Assembly (NCBI GenBank): GCA_021770095.1
Contig: JAETRQ010000005.1
Coordinates: 151,862 to 215,861, forward strand
Reading direction: 5' to 3'
Origin: Eubacteriaceae bacterium
Lineage (GTDB): Bacteria; Bacillota; Clostridia; Oscillospirales; Acutalibacteraceae
DNA length: 64,000 nt
Shown piece by piece: positions 45,408-52,247 of the stretch (positions are counted from its first letter, which is position 1; every line of letters starts with the position of its first letter). Below the pieces are notes generated by a model. That model was given only the letters and a program-made list of their open reading frames with translations. It did no database searches and was not told where the DNA came from. Position numbers and translations under genes: made by a program.

Positions 45408-45740
45408 TTACACCTTAAATTTATGTCCGCAATCCTGACATATACCGAATGTTTGTGATTTTACCTTTGTTTTTCCTGTACCTTTATGTTTTCCCACAAG
45501 AAGCCATAAACCGCAAGTACAAATAATTAACAGACTGCGTCCCAGTTTCCAAAGACAACCATTTCTCTTAGCACTGGTTTTGCTGCTGACAGTTTCACTG
45601 TATCGATTGATTATATTTTGGGCAGGACAAATAATCCGGATGTTAACAAATGATTGTTTCAGGGCAGGGATGTTATACAATAATAATGTATACAAAATAT
45701 TTTTACCTATTGACAATATATAATTTTGTGGTATAATCAT
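45408..45740 (-). pseudogene. Decayed or atypical zinc-ribbon small membrane protein
   Basis: The open frame encodes about 110 residues, but only the last 75 look like protein: CPAQNIINRYS, then a basic stretch, a hydrophobic helix (LLIICTCGLWLLVG), then GICQDCGHKF at the C-terminus. In intact relatives, as I recall them, the gene starts just before a CPxC knuckle. Here the first knuckle reads C-P-A-Q, losing a Cys, and no ATG/GTG/TTG lies near it. The only canonical start is at 45740, inside the rplU promoter. A broken gene is the simplest reading; a real gene using a rare start cannot be excluded. Confidence 0.4.
45710..45737 (+). promoter_or_regulatory. rplU operon promoter
   Basis: Perfect TTGACA (45710-45715), a 16-nt spacer and an extended TGGTATAAT with -10 at 45732-45737. 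Confidence 0.85.
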
Positions 45741-45743
45741 TAC

Positions 45744-45809
45744 GCCGCATATTATGGGTTATAAGTTATATACATTTGGTATATACACCTATCGTAGCGA
45801 GACTTGGAT
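45744..45809 (+). promoter_or_regulatory. L21 leader (ribosomal protein leader RNA)
   Basis: The 5' UTR between the promoter and the rplU ribosome-binding site has the position, length and TATATAC-rich hairpins expected of the Firmicutes L21 leader family; TATATAC and GTATATA pair around ATTTG (about 45767-45786). Assignment rests on position and rough folding. Confidence 0.6.
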
Positions 45810-45824
45810 AAGGAGATTATTACT

Positions 45825-46133
45825 ATGTATGCTGTTATCGTAACAGGCGGAAAACAGTACAAAGTTGCAGAAGGCGATGTTCTTTACATTGAAAAGCTCG
45901 CTGTTGAAGCTGATGAAGCAATCACTTTCGACAATGTTCTTGCAGTAGGTACTGATGATGGTATCAAAGTTGGCAAGGATTGTGCAAAATCAACTGTTTC
46001 TGCTAAAGTTCTTAAGAATGGCAAGGGTAAGAAAATCACTGTATTTACTTACAAGCCAAAGAAGGACGAAAAGCGCAAGAAGGGTCATCGTCAGCCATAT
46101 ACAAAGGTTGAGATTACCAAGATTGAAGCATAA
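45825..46133 (+). CDS. rplU: Ribosomal protein L21
   Basis: 102 residues from the ATG at 45825 behind AAGGAG (a TTG seven codons upstream overlaps this site and is rejected). [25 protein letters not shown] is the standard N-terminus, and [19 protein letters not shown] residues ([13 protein letters not shown]) the C-terminal signature. First gene of rplU-prp-rpmA. Its last base is shared with the ATG of prp. Confidence 0.98.
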   Translation: MYAVIVTGGKQYKVAEGDVLYIEKLAVEADEAITFDNVLAVGTDDGIKVGKDCAKSTVSAKVLKNGKGKKITVFTYKPKKDEKRKKGHRQPYTKVEITKIEA

Positions 46134-46456
46134 TGATTAAAATAGAATTTTACTCAGGCGTCAACGGTCTTTGCGGATTTGAAGCAAGCGGTCACGCAAT
46201 GGGTGACGAATACGGCGAAGATGTTATTTGTGCTTTTGTCTCCAGTGCATGCCTTATGGCAGCAAATACCGTGACTGAAATAATAGGTCTTGATGCTGAT
46301 TCTCAAAGTGATGATGGATATCTTAAACTTATGATTTTAGAAAATGCATCATCAGCACAGGATATTCTGAATGGTCTTAAACTTCATTTGACCGAGCTTG
46401 AAAAAGATTATCCTGAAAACATAAAAGTGATTTATCGGAGGTGTAACAATGCTTAA
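46133..46456 (+). CDS. prp: Ribosomal-processing cysteine protease Prp
   Basis: 107 residues. [24 protein letters not shown] gives the catalytic His (H21) and Cys (C33) of Prp. It trims the N-terminal extension of L27, an essential step in Firmicutes. The gene overlaps rplU by 1 nt and rpmA by 8 nt. Its substrate, L27, is the next gene and has the matching extension. Confidence 0.94.
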   Translation: MIKIEFYSGVNGLCGFEASGHAMGDEYGEDVICAFVSSACLMAANTVTEIIGLDADSQSDDGYLKLMILENASSAQDILNGLKLHLTELEKDYPENIKVIYRRCNNA

Positions 46457-46733
46457 GTTAGATTTACAACTTTTCGCTCATAAGAAAGGTATGGGTTCTA
46501 CTAAGAACGGTCGTGATTCTGAATCAAAGCGCCTTGGTGCTAAAAGAGCAGACGGTCAGTTCGTACTCGCAGGCAATATTCTTTATCGCCAGAGAGGAAC
46601 ACACATTCATCCGGGCAATAACGTAGGTATCGGTAAAGATGACACTCTCTTTGCTCTTATTGACGGTACTGTTAAGTTTGAAAAAATGGGTAAGGACAGA
46701 AAGAAAGTTTCTGTTTATCCGGTAGAACAGTAA
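46449..46733 (+). CDS. rpmA: Ribosomal protein L27 with Prp-cleaved extension
   Basis: 94 residues. [14 protein letters not shown] matches the Prp site; by analogy with Staphylococcus aureus, cleavage after Phe9 would expose AHKKG, whose end reaches the peptidyl-transferase centre. [38 protein letters not shown] is the conserved body. Ribosome-binding site CGGAGGTG inside prp. A terminator follows at once. Confidence 0.98.
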   Translation: MLKLDLQLFAHKKGMGSTKNGRDSESKRLGAKRADGQFVLAGNILYRQRGTHIHPGNNVGIGKDDTLFALIDGTVKFEKMGKDRKKVSVYPVEQ

Positions 46734-46747
46734 TATAATGTAAGTAT

Positions 46748-46778
46748 AAGCACGGACTTTTATGTCCGTGCTTTTTTC
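46748..46778 (+). terminator. rpmA terminator
   Basis: A 10-bp perfect stem (AAGCACGGAC with GTCCGTGCTT), loop TTTTAT, then TTTTC. Confidence 0.9.
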
Positions 46779-46807
46779 TTGACAGTTTGTTCCGTTTGTT
46801 TTAAACT
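46779..46807 (+). promoter_or_regulatory. Promoter for the SGNH hydrolase
   Basis: Perfect TTGACA (46779-46784), 17 nt, then TAAACT (46802-46807), directly behind the rpmA terminator. Confidence 0.5.
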
Positions 46808-46843
46808 CAAATAAACAGAATTTGTATGCAGAGAGGGTTTGGT

Positions 46844-47488
46844 ATGAATATATTTAAGATAAAGAAAAAAACAGATTATAATGCTGAAAAACGAAATAAG
46901 ATGATGAATTATGAGTATCTTAACAAGCATTACTGCAAAGACGGACAAACAGTTCTTGCAGGGGACTCAATAACCGAGATATTCAATCATACTGAATTGT
47001 ATGCAGATTATATATCCAAAAATGGCAAGGCAGTCTATAACAGAGGAATAAGCGGGGATACAAGCGACAAACTCCTCGAAAGATTTGATTGTAATGTGCT
47101 TAATATCCATCCGTCAAATATTGTGTTGCTGATTGGTACAAATGATTTTGCATATGGACTGACAATGGATGATACCGTTCATAACATTACTGCGATACTT
47201 GAACTTATTTTTGAGAAATGCAGGGATACCAATGTTATTTTGCAGGCAGTTTATCCTATTAATGAAAAAATAAGTAAGCAAGGCAGAAGGACGAACAAAG
47301 CGATTTCTCAGCTTAACAGAAGGCTCAAGAATCTTGCAGAGCAATACAATGTTACTTATATTGATTTGACCGAATCTTTATCAGATAATAGCGGTCAGCT
47401 GAAGGATGCATTTACTTATGATGGACTTCATCCGACTGTTTTTGGTTTTAAAGTTGTTGCAGAAAAAATAATCCCCTTGCTTAAATAA
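46844..47488 (+). CDS. SGNH/GDSL-type esterase or lipase
   Basis: 214 residues from the ATG behind GAGAGGG (an ATG at 46826 precedes that site). The four SGNH blocks are visible: VLAGDSIT (catalytic Ser), YNRGISGDTS (Gly), LLIGTNDF (Asn) and YDGLHPTVFG (Asp and His, DxxH). No signal peptide, so a cytosolic deacylase; such enzymes often remove acetyl groups from sugars, which would suit the neighbouring sugar symporter, but the link is inferred. Confidence 0.88.
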   Translation: MNIFKIKKKTDYNAEKRNKMMNYEYLNKHYCKDGQTVLAGDSITEIFNHTELYADYISKNGKAVYNRGISGDTSDKLLERFDCNVLNIHPSNIVLLIGTNDFAYGLTMDDTVHNITAILELIFEKCRDTNVILQAVYPINEKISKQGRRTNKAISQLNRRLKNLAEQYNVTYIDLTESLSDNSGQLKDAFTYDGLHPTVFGFKVVAEKIIPLLK

Positions 47489-47536
47489 CAATATAATAAA
47501 TACATTATTTATATTGTTCATTTCGTTATGTTTATA

Positions 47537-47568
47537 TTGCACAAAAAAGAAATGTCTGATTTGTGCAA
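47537..47568. promoter_or_regulatory. Inverted repeat upstream of the GPH transporter promoter
   Basis: TTGCACAAA (47537-47545) and TTTGTGCAA (47560-47568) form a perfect 9-bp inverted repeat with 14 nt between, about 60-90 nt ahead of the transporter -10. Possible operator. Confidence 0.4.
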
Positions 47569-47622
47569 AACAGATAAATTTATTTTATTGCCCAAGTTGT
47601 GATGTCAAATTGTGGTTTTGTA

Positions 47623-47631
47623 TGTTATAAT
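47623..47631 (+). promoter_or_regulatory. Extended -10 promoter of the GPH transporter
   Basis: TGTTATAAT is a perfect extended -10 with no clear -35, consistent with dependence on an activator. Confidence 0.55.
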
Positions 47632-47645
47632 ACAAAATTGCATGA

Positions 47646-47675
47646 GCGTACGGTGTGCTTTCGTACGTATTTTTT
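47646..47675 (+). promoter_or_regulatory. Hairpin with T-run near the transporter transcription start
   Basis: GCGTACG pairs with CGTACGT (one wobble) and is followed by ATTTTTT, within 15-40 nt of the predicted start site. It may be an attenuator; CGTACG is also self-palindromic and occurs twice. Confidence 0.4.
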
Positions 47676-47693
47676 AATTAAGAGGTGGATGTT

Positions 47694-49361
47694 TTGGCGA
47701 AAAGAAAAATGATTAATTTGAAGGACGCAAGTGTAAAGGAAATCCTTGCCTTTTCTTTACTGCCGTTCGGTTTGCTTACTGCACTTAATGTTATCAGTAA
47801 TGCACTTAATGTTTATTTGGCAGATAACCTCGGATTAGGTATGGTAGGTGCCGGTCTGGTACTTACTATCACAAAAGTCTGGGATGCTGTCAATGACCCG
47901 ATGATGGGTATGATTGTTGACAAGACAAGAACCAAATGGGGCAAATGCCGTCCTTATCTTTTATGGATGGTTATTCCGATGATGGTCGGTTTGGTATTAT
48001 TGTTTGCTCCTGTTGATTTTGTTAATTCAAGTTCATTTGCAATTTCTCAGATTGATATTGCTTCAACAATTGCAACAATCGGCGACGGTTTCCATATTAT
48101 CAGATCAAACGAAGCTGTTAATACAGGTAACTTCTGGTATGCAGTTGCAGCATATCTTATTTTCTACACTTTCTATACTGCTATTGATATTCCTTATCAG
48201 GGTCTTACTCCTCTTGTTTTCCCTGAAAATAAGAAAAGAATCAATGCGATTTCAATCAGTAATATTTTTGGTTCAATCGGAACCATTCTTCCGTCAATCG
48301 TATTCTTCCCGATTGTATATGCATTTGAAGATGCAAGAATGGGCTTCTTCGTTGCATCAATCGTATTTGCTGTATTGTCAGGTATTCCGATTGCGATTTC
48401 TTTCTTCGGAATTAAAGAAAAAGTTTATATCGAAGAAGAGCCAATCAAATACAAAAAGGCTCTCAAAATTGTATTCGGCAACAAAAATATGAGAGCTCTC
48501 CTCGGTGCAGCTTTCTTCTATGCAATTGTTAACCTTGGTGCGATGTTCCTTATGTTCTTTGCAAAATGGAACTGTTACGGTATTTTCGATTTCCCTGCAC
48601 TCAATACCTGGGTAGAAACCCATGTCGGATTTAATCCAAACCTTACAGAAGAAGGTTTGCTCTTCCCAATCCTCAGCATCAGCAGTGGTATTTCCTATAT
48701 GCTTTCAATGGCTATTGTTCCTGCATTGCTCAAGAAAATGGATAAGAAAACACTCTTCATACATATGTCATGGATTTGTGCAGTTGCAAATGTTTTAGTT
48801 TACATTGTTTGCCAATACGTTGTTCCTTATACAAGTGAAAACCTTACACAGGCAAGAATCGGATTTGTTGTTTACTGTGTATGCCGTTTCTTCACTAACT
48901 TCCCGGTTGGTATGGGTCTCGTTCTTCTTCAGGCTATTTTCTCTGACGCAGTTGATGTTATTGAAATGGAAACCGGTGAAAGACTTGAAGGTGCCGTATT
49001 CTCATTCAAGAGCCTTATCAATAAGATTGGTATTGCATTGTTCAACCTTATTGTAATGGCTATTGTTAATGCATTCGGTTATTCAACCATGTCAACAGAA
49101 CTTACAGCACTCAAGGATGCAGGTCAATTGACAAGAGAAGTAATGCTTGCCAACCATATGCCTGTACTTAATGCAATCTTCTTTATGCTTACAGTACTTG
49201 GTTCTATCGGTCTTATTCTTCAGATTTTCCCAATGCTTAAATATAAGTTTAACGAAGCTGAATATGAAGATAAGATTAAAGCATTCAGAGCTAAGAAGGA
49301 AGCAGAAGTTGAAGCAAAACTTCAGGCTGCCGCTGCTAAGGCCAATGGTCTTGATAAATAA
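47694..49361 (+). CDS. GPH-type sugar:cation symporter (MFS)
   Basis: 555 residues with about twelve membrane helices. VWDAVNDPMMGMIVDKTRTKWGKCRPYLLW is the loop 2-3 signature of the glycoside-pentoside-hexuronide family (MelB-like). An insertion after helix 4 (about residues 110-150) and an Ala/Lys/Glu-rich tail are present. I take the TTG at 47694 after AGAGGTGG as start; a GTG at 47685 or the ATG at 47709 are alternatives. Substrate unknown: the neighbouring SGNH hydrolase hints at an acetylated oligosaccharide, but no glycosidase is adjacent. Confidence 0.9.
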   Translation: MAKRKMINLKDASVKEILAFSLLPFGLLTALNVISNALNVYLADNLGLGMVGAGLVLTITKVWDAVNDPMMGMIVDKTRTKWGKCRPYLLWMVIPMMVGLVLLFAPVDFVNSSSFAISQIDIASTIATIGDGFHIIRSNEAVNTGNFWYAVAAYLIFYTFYTAIDIPYQGLTPLVFPENKKRINAISISNIFGSIGTILPSIVFFPIVYAFEDARMGFFVASIVFAVLSGIPIAISFFGIKEKVYIEEEPIKYKKALKIVFGNKNMRALLGAAFFYAIVNLGAMFLMFFAKWNCYGIFDFPALNTWVETHVGFNPNLTEEGLLFPILSISSGISYMLSMAIVPALLKKMDKKTLFIHMSWICAVANVLVYIVCQYVVPYTSENLTQARIGFVVYCVCRFFTNFPVGMGLVLLQAIFSDAVDVIEMETGERLEGAVFSFKSLINKIGIALFNLIVMAIVNAFGYSTMSTELTALKDAGQLTREVMLANHMPVLNAIFFMLTVLGSIGLILQIFPMLKYKFNEAEYEDKIKAFRAKKEAEVEAKLQAAAAKANGLDK

Positions 49362-49394
49362 TTAATTGATTCCTCGTTTGGAATATAATTAAAG

Positions 49395-49428
49395 AATCCC
49401 TGCAAGTCAGCGACTTGCAGGGATTTTA
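49395..49428. terminator. Bidirectional terminator between symporter and XRE gene
   Basis: A 14-bp perfect stem (AATCCCTGCAAGTC with GACTTGCAGGGATT) around AGC, T-rich on both sides. Confidence 0.9.
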
Positions 49429-49450
49429 TGTTATTATATATAACTGATTT

Positions 49451-49663
49451 TCAAAATCTTTTAGGATTATCTGTCAGACCCAAAAGATAATCAACACTTA
49501 CATTGTAAATTTTTGATAAACCTATCAATATTTCAGGTGTTAATGTTCTTTGTCCGTTCTCATAATAAGAATATGCACGTTGTGAAATTCCGAGTTTATC
49601 GGCAATGCTGTTTTGTGTCAAGTCATTATCCTCTCGCAAATCACGAATGTTTTTATAAATCAA
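49451..49663 (-). CDS. XRE-family transcriptional repressor
   Basis: 70 residues, essentially one Cro/CI helix-turn-helix: IRDLREDNDLTQNSIADKLGISQRAYSYYENGQRTLTPEILIGLSKIYNVSVDYLLGLTD. The start is taken as TTG at 49663 (LIYKN...) behind GGTGA; a longer frame begins at the ATG at 49696 but has no ribosome-binding site. It is divergent from the cassette 49774-52025 and its own -10 abuts one of two palindromic operators, so autoregulation and control of the cassette are predicted. Confidence 0.9.
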   Translation of the reverse strand: MIYKNIRDLREDNDLTQNSIADKLGISQRAYSYYENGQRTLTPEILIGLSKIYNVSVDYLLGLTDNPKRF

Positions 49664-49684
49664 TTTAATCACCAAAAAAATTAT

Positions 49685-49712
49685 ATTATAGAACAAATCG
49701 TTCTATTGACAT
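49685..49712 (-). promoter_or_regulatory. XRE gene promoter
   Basis: Minus strand ATGTCA (49712-49707), 16 nt, perfect TATAAT (49690-49685). It overlaps the -35 of the divergent plus-strand promoter. Confidence 0.6.
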
Positions 49713-49729
49713 TTAGAACAATTTGTTCT
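49690..49729. promoter_or_regulatory. Twin palindromic operators for the XRE repressor
   Basis: O1 AGAAC-AAATC-GTTCT (49690-49704) and O2 AGAAC-AATTT-GTTCT (49715-49729), 25 bp centre to centre. O1 touches the minus-strand -10; O2 fills the spacer of the plus-strand promoter. Spacing of 5 between half-sites argues against LexA (4). Confidence 0.75.
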
Positions 49730-49734
49730 ATAAT
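49706..49734 (+). promoter_or_regulatory. Consensus promoter of the cassette
   Basis: TTGACA (49706-49711), exactly 17 nt, TATAAT (49729-49734): a perfect sigma-A promoter, hence one that needs repression. O2 sits inside its spacer. Confidence 0.9.
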
Positions 49735-49773
49735 GCAGATTAGTGTATAAATATTGTGGCACAAGGAGGAAAT

Positions 49774-49950
49774 ATGAAAGAATATTTGTTAAATATTAAT
49801 TCCAGAAAACTACATAAAAAAGATTGTAGATTTACAGAGAATTTTGAAGAAACCAAATGGAAAGGTTTTCACACTATTGATGAAGCATTGAAATCTTGTA
49901 AAGACGTTACACCTTGTCAAAAGTGTTTTAGTGGATTAAATAAGTTTTAG
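49774..49950 (+). CDS. His/Cys miniprotein (putative zinc-binding)
   Basis: 58 residues with a perfect AAGGAGG site 7-13 nt upstream. LNINSRKLHKKDCRF ... VTPCQKCF gives one His and three Cys in the arrangement HxxxC...CxxC. The same small module occurs, from memory, at the C-terminus of many Clostridial nucleases and secreted proteins (the K.FH...C.......G..PC..C pattern), where it is likely a metal-binding tag. Here it stands alone. First gene of the XRE-controlled operon, 17 nt ahead of the GLUG protein. Confidence 0.75.
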   Translation: MKEYLLNINSRKLHKKDCRFTENFEETKWKGFHTIDEALKSCKDVTPCQKCFSGLNKF

Positions 49951-49967
49951 GAGGAGAAATATGGATT

Positions 49968-51884
49968 ATGAAAAAAGTTGTTAGTTTGTTTTTATCTGTA
50001 ATAATGCTTCTTAGTATCGCAGCAGGTATTGATTTTTCTGCATATGCAGATGATTATATCGAAATTTGGAATATTGAGGATTTGGATAATATTAATTTGG
50101 CTATGGATAAAAAGTACAAACTTATGGCAGACATTGATATGACAATTGATACTGCTAAGGATGGTGCTTACAATAACAATGGCTGGGGATGGAAACCTAT
50201 TGGCTATGACAATATAATGAAAAATTATATGGAATTTACAGGTGAATTTGATGGTGATGGCCATTCGATAATAGGAATTAATATTAACTGTCAAGGTGGT
50301 ACCTCTAATAAAGATATATATATTGGATTATTTGCTTTTAATAGTGGAATAATAAAAGATTTACATATAGTTGATGCAAATAATAATTCAAGTGTAACTC
50401 AATATACTAATTTAACTTATCGAGTATGTTTAGGTGGTTTGGTAGGAAGAAATTCCGGCGATATTTCTAATTGCTCCTTTAGTGGAACGATAAATACACC
50501 TGTCTATTCTCATTGTGGTGGTATTGCCGGAATTAACTGGAATGGAAGAATTACTAATTGTTTTAACACAGGTGCAATAAAATCAAAATATAAGAATTCA
50601 TATGAAACTTGCGGGGGAATTACATCAGAAAATATTAATGGTTCAATAAATAACTGTTATAACTGTGGAACTATTAATGATGGAAAAGATGGTAAATATG
50701 GTTACGGCATAAGTGATGGTTATGTTGATTGTTGCTATAATATAGGTGATGTTGAATACCCAATGTATAGTGGGAATTATCTGTATTGTTTAGAGGGCGT
50801 TTGTAAGGAAACAGGCTCGAACATAATTACCCTTAACGAGACGCAGGCAACAATACAACAAATGTATCCCGGTTTAGATTTTGAAAATGTTTGGATTATT
50901 GATCCTGATTCGGATTATCCGTATCCGCAGTTAAGGGGCAATCGTCAGAGTGTATCTACTGAAATTCCACCGGAAGAGCCGTCAGTTGATCTGGAAAATT
51001 TTAAAATCAAAACAGTATCTCTATCCCTTGAAAGCAGTATAACGATGAATTACAAGGTATTAAAAACAGCTATTTCCGATTTCGAAAATCCATATATTAA
51101 ATTTACACGAAATGGGAAGATTACAACTGTTACTGACTACACTGAACAGGGCGATTACTATGTATTTTCATATAGAGATATCGCTCCGCAAGCTATGAAA
51201 GATAATGTTCAGGCTGTACTTTATGCAACACATAATGATGTGGTTTATAACAGCGACCCTGTTGATTACAGTGTCTCGGCTTATGCTTATGCAATGCTTG
51301 AAAAAAGCAGCAGCAATCAATATGCAAGATTGCGGACGTTGTTGGTTGATTTGCTCAATTACGGTGCGGCGGCACAGGTTTATCAGAATTATAAGACGGA
51401 TGAATTGGTAAATGCAAATTTGACAGATGAGCAAAAAAGTTGGGCATCCTCTCAGGAATTGAATTTAACCAATGTAACGGATAAGGCTTGTGATGTTGTT
51501 GATAACCCTGCTGTTGAATGGAAATCGGTTGGATTACAACTCAATAATTCAGTTGCTGTTCGATATAAATTTGCGGCAGATAATGTAGAGAATGTCCAAC
51601 TCAAAATAACTTGCGGTAAGCGTGAGTGGATATATGGTGCGGAAAGTTTTGTTGACAACGGTGACGGAACATATACCTTTGTATTCAATGATTTGAATGC
51701 TGATAAAATGCAGAAGGATATTTATATTACTGCCATGACCAGCGATACGGCTGTAAGCAACACAATGAGATATAGCATTGAGTCCTATGCAAAACAGATA
51801 CAGGATTCAATGCCGAATTCAAGTTTAAGAAAATTAACCGATGCAATGATGAGATATGGTATATCGGCAGCGAATTATGCATAG
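49968..51884 (+). CDS. Secreted GLUG-repeat protein with duplicated C-terminal module
   Basis: 638 residues. A signal peptide (about 1-27, cleavage after SAYA) precedes a region with IENLDNINLA-like start and several GLUG repeats (GGLVGRNSGDISNCSFSG, GGIAGINWNGRITNCFNTG, GGITSENINGSINNCYNCG), a right-handed beta-helix type array often seen in surface proteins. From about residue 345 two similar modules of roughly 130 residues follow, each a beta-sandwich ending in a helical stretch (SAYAYAMLE...LLNYGAAAQVY; ESYAKQIQD...MMRYGISAANY). No sortase or anchor motif is present. The start ATG overlaps a 7-codon out-of-frame ORF (49961-49984) that lies closer to the GGAGG site. Confidence 0.85.
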   Translation: MKKVVSLFLSVIMLLSIAAGIDFSAYADDYIEIWNIEDLDNINLAMDKKYKLMADIDMTIDTAKDGAYNNNGWGWKPIGYDNIMKNYMEFTGEFDGDGHSIIGININCQGGTSNKDIYIGLFAFNSGIIKDLHIVDANNNSSVTQYTNLTYRVCLGGLVGRNSGDISNCSFSGTINTPVYSHCGGIAGINWNGRITNCFNTGAIKSKYKNSYETCGGITSENINGSINNCYNCGTINDGKDGKYGYGISDGYVDCCYNIGDVEYPMYSGNYLYCLEGVCKETGSNIITLNETQATIQQMYPGLDFENVWIIDPDSDYPYPQLRGNRQSVSTEIPPEEPSVDLENFKIKTVSLSLESSITMNYKVLKTAISDFENPYIKFTRNGKITTVTDYTEQGDYYVFSYRDIAPQAMKDNVQAVLYATHNDVVYNSDPVDYSVSAYAYAMLEKSSSNQYARLRTLLVDLLNYGAAAQVYQNYKTDELVNANLTDEQKSWASSQELNLTNVTDKACDVVDNPAVEWKSVGLQLNNSVAVRYKFAADNVENVQLKITCGKREWIYGAESFVDNGDGTYTFVFNDLNADKMQKDIYITAMTSDTAVSNTMRYSIESYAKQIQDSMPNSSLRKLTDAMMRYGISAANYA

Positions 51885-51902
51885 GTTGGAAAGGAATATA
51901 GG

Positions 51903-52025
51903 ATGAAAGAGAAGTATTTAAAACCCGAGACAGATATTAAGACATTTGCCATGACTGATGTTATTACAACCAGCAGTAGCGATGGTGGGGATGGTCCTAT
52001 CGAGTTACCGGACATCGAACTTTAA
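51903..52025 (+). CDS. 40-residue peptide with DVITTSS motif
   Basis: Encoded 18 nt after the GLUG protein, with GGAAAGGAATATAGG before the ATG and a terminator 28 nt after TAA. It begins MKEKYLKPE (basic), has a central FAMTDVITTSS, then a Gly/Asp turn and an acidic PIELPDIEL end; no Cys. I recall similar short peptides (K.Y.KP.......F...DVI.TS) in other gut Clostridia, without a known role. Leader-like N-terminus and Ser/Thr-rich centre recall RiPP precursors, but no modifying enzyme is nearby; a chaperone or targeting partner of the secreted protein is another reading. Confidence 0.7.
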   Translation: MKEKYLKPETDIKTFAMTDVITTSSSDGGDGPIELPDIEL

Positions 52026-52052
52026 AACCTAAATAGAATACATTTATTTAAG

Positions 52053-52083
52053 GCACAATCGGTTTTTCTGATTGTGCTTTTAT
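52053..52083 (+). terminator. Cassette terminator
   Basis: GCACAATC (52053-52060) pairs with GATTGTGC (52070-52077), then TTTTAT. Confidence 0.85.
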
Positions 52084-52156
52084 GCCGTATGCGTATGATG
52101 TTTAATCATAATTTTTTCTGCATTGTCCAAAAAATAACAATATAAGTAATTATTTC

Positions 52157-52185
52157 TTGCAATATGGGGGAAAATAATATATAAT
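52157..52185 (+). promoter_or_regulatory. pgk promoter
   Basis: TTGCAA (52157-52162), 17 nt, TATAAT (52180-52185), giving a leader of about 55 nt. Besides this promoter and the preceding terminator I see nothing in 52084-52247. Confidence 0.7.
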
Positions 52186-52247
52186 TATATAGGCAAAAAA
52201 TATGTTGTTAAAAATTTAACTTAATAAATACAAGAGAGGTAATAACA

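Noticed and set aside
47528..47602. A 24-codon ORF upstream of the symporter
   Set aside because: No ribosome-binding site and it lies ahead of the promoter -10; the inverted repeat inside it explains the pattern better.
49690..49729. SOS (LexA) boxes
   Set aside because: GAAC and GTTC half-sites are 5 bases apart rather than 4, and an XRE gene is adjacent and divergent.
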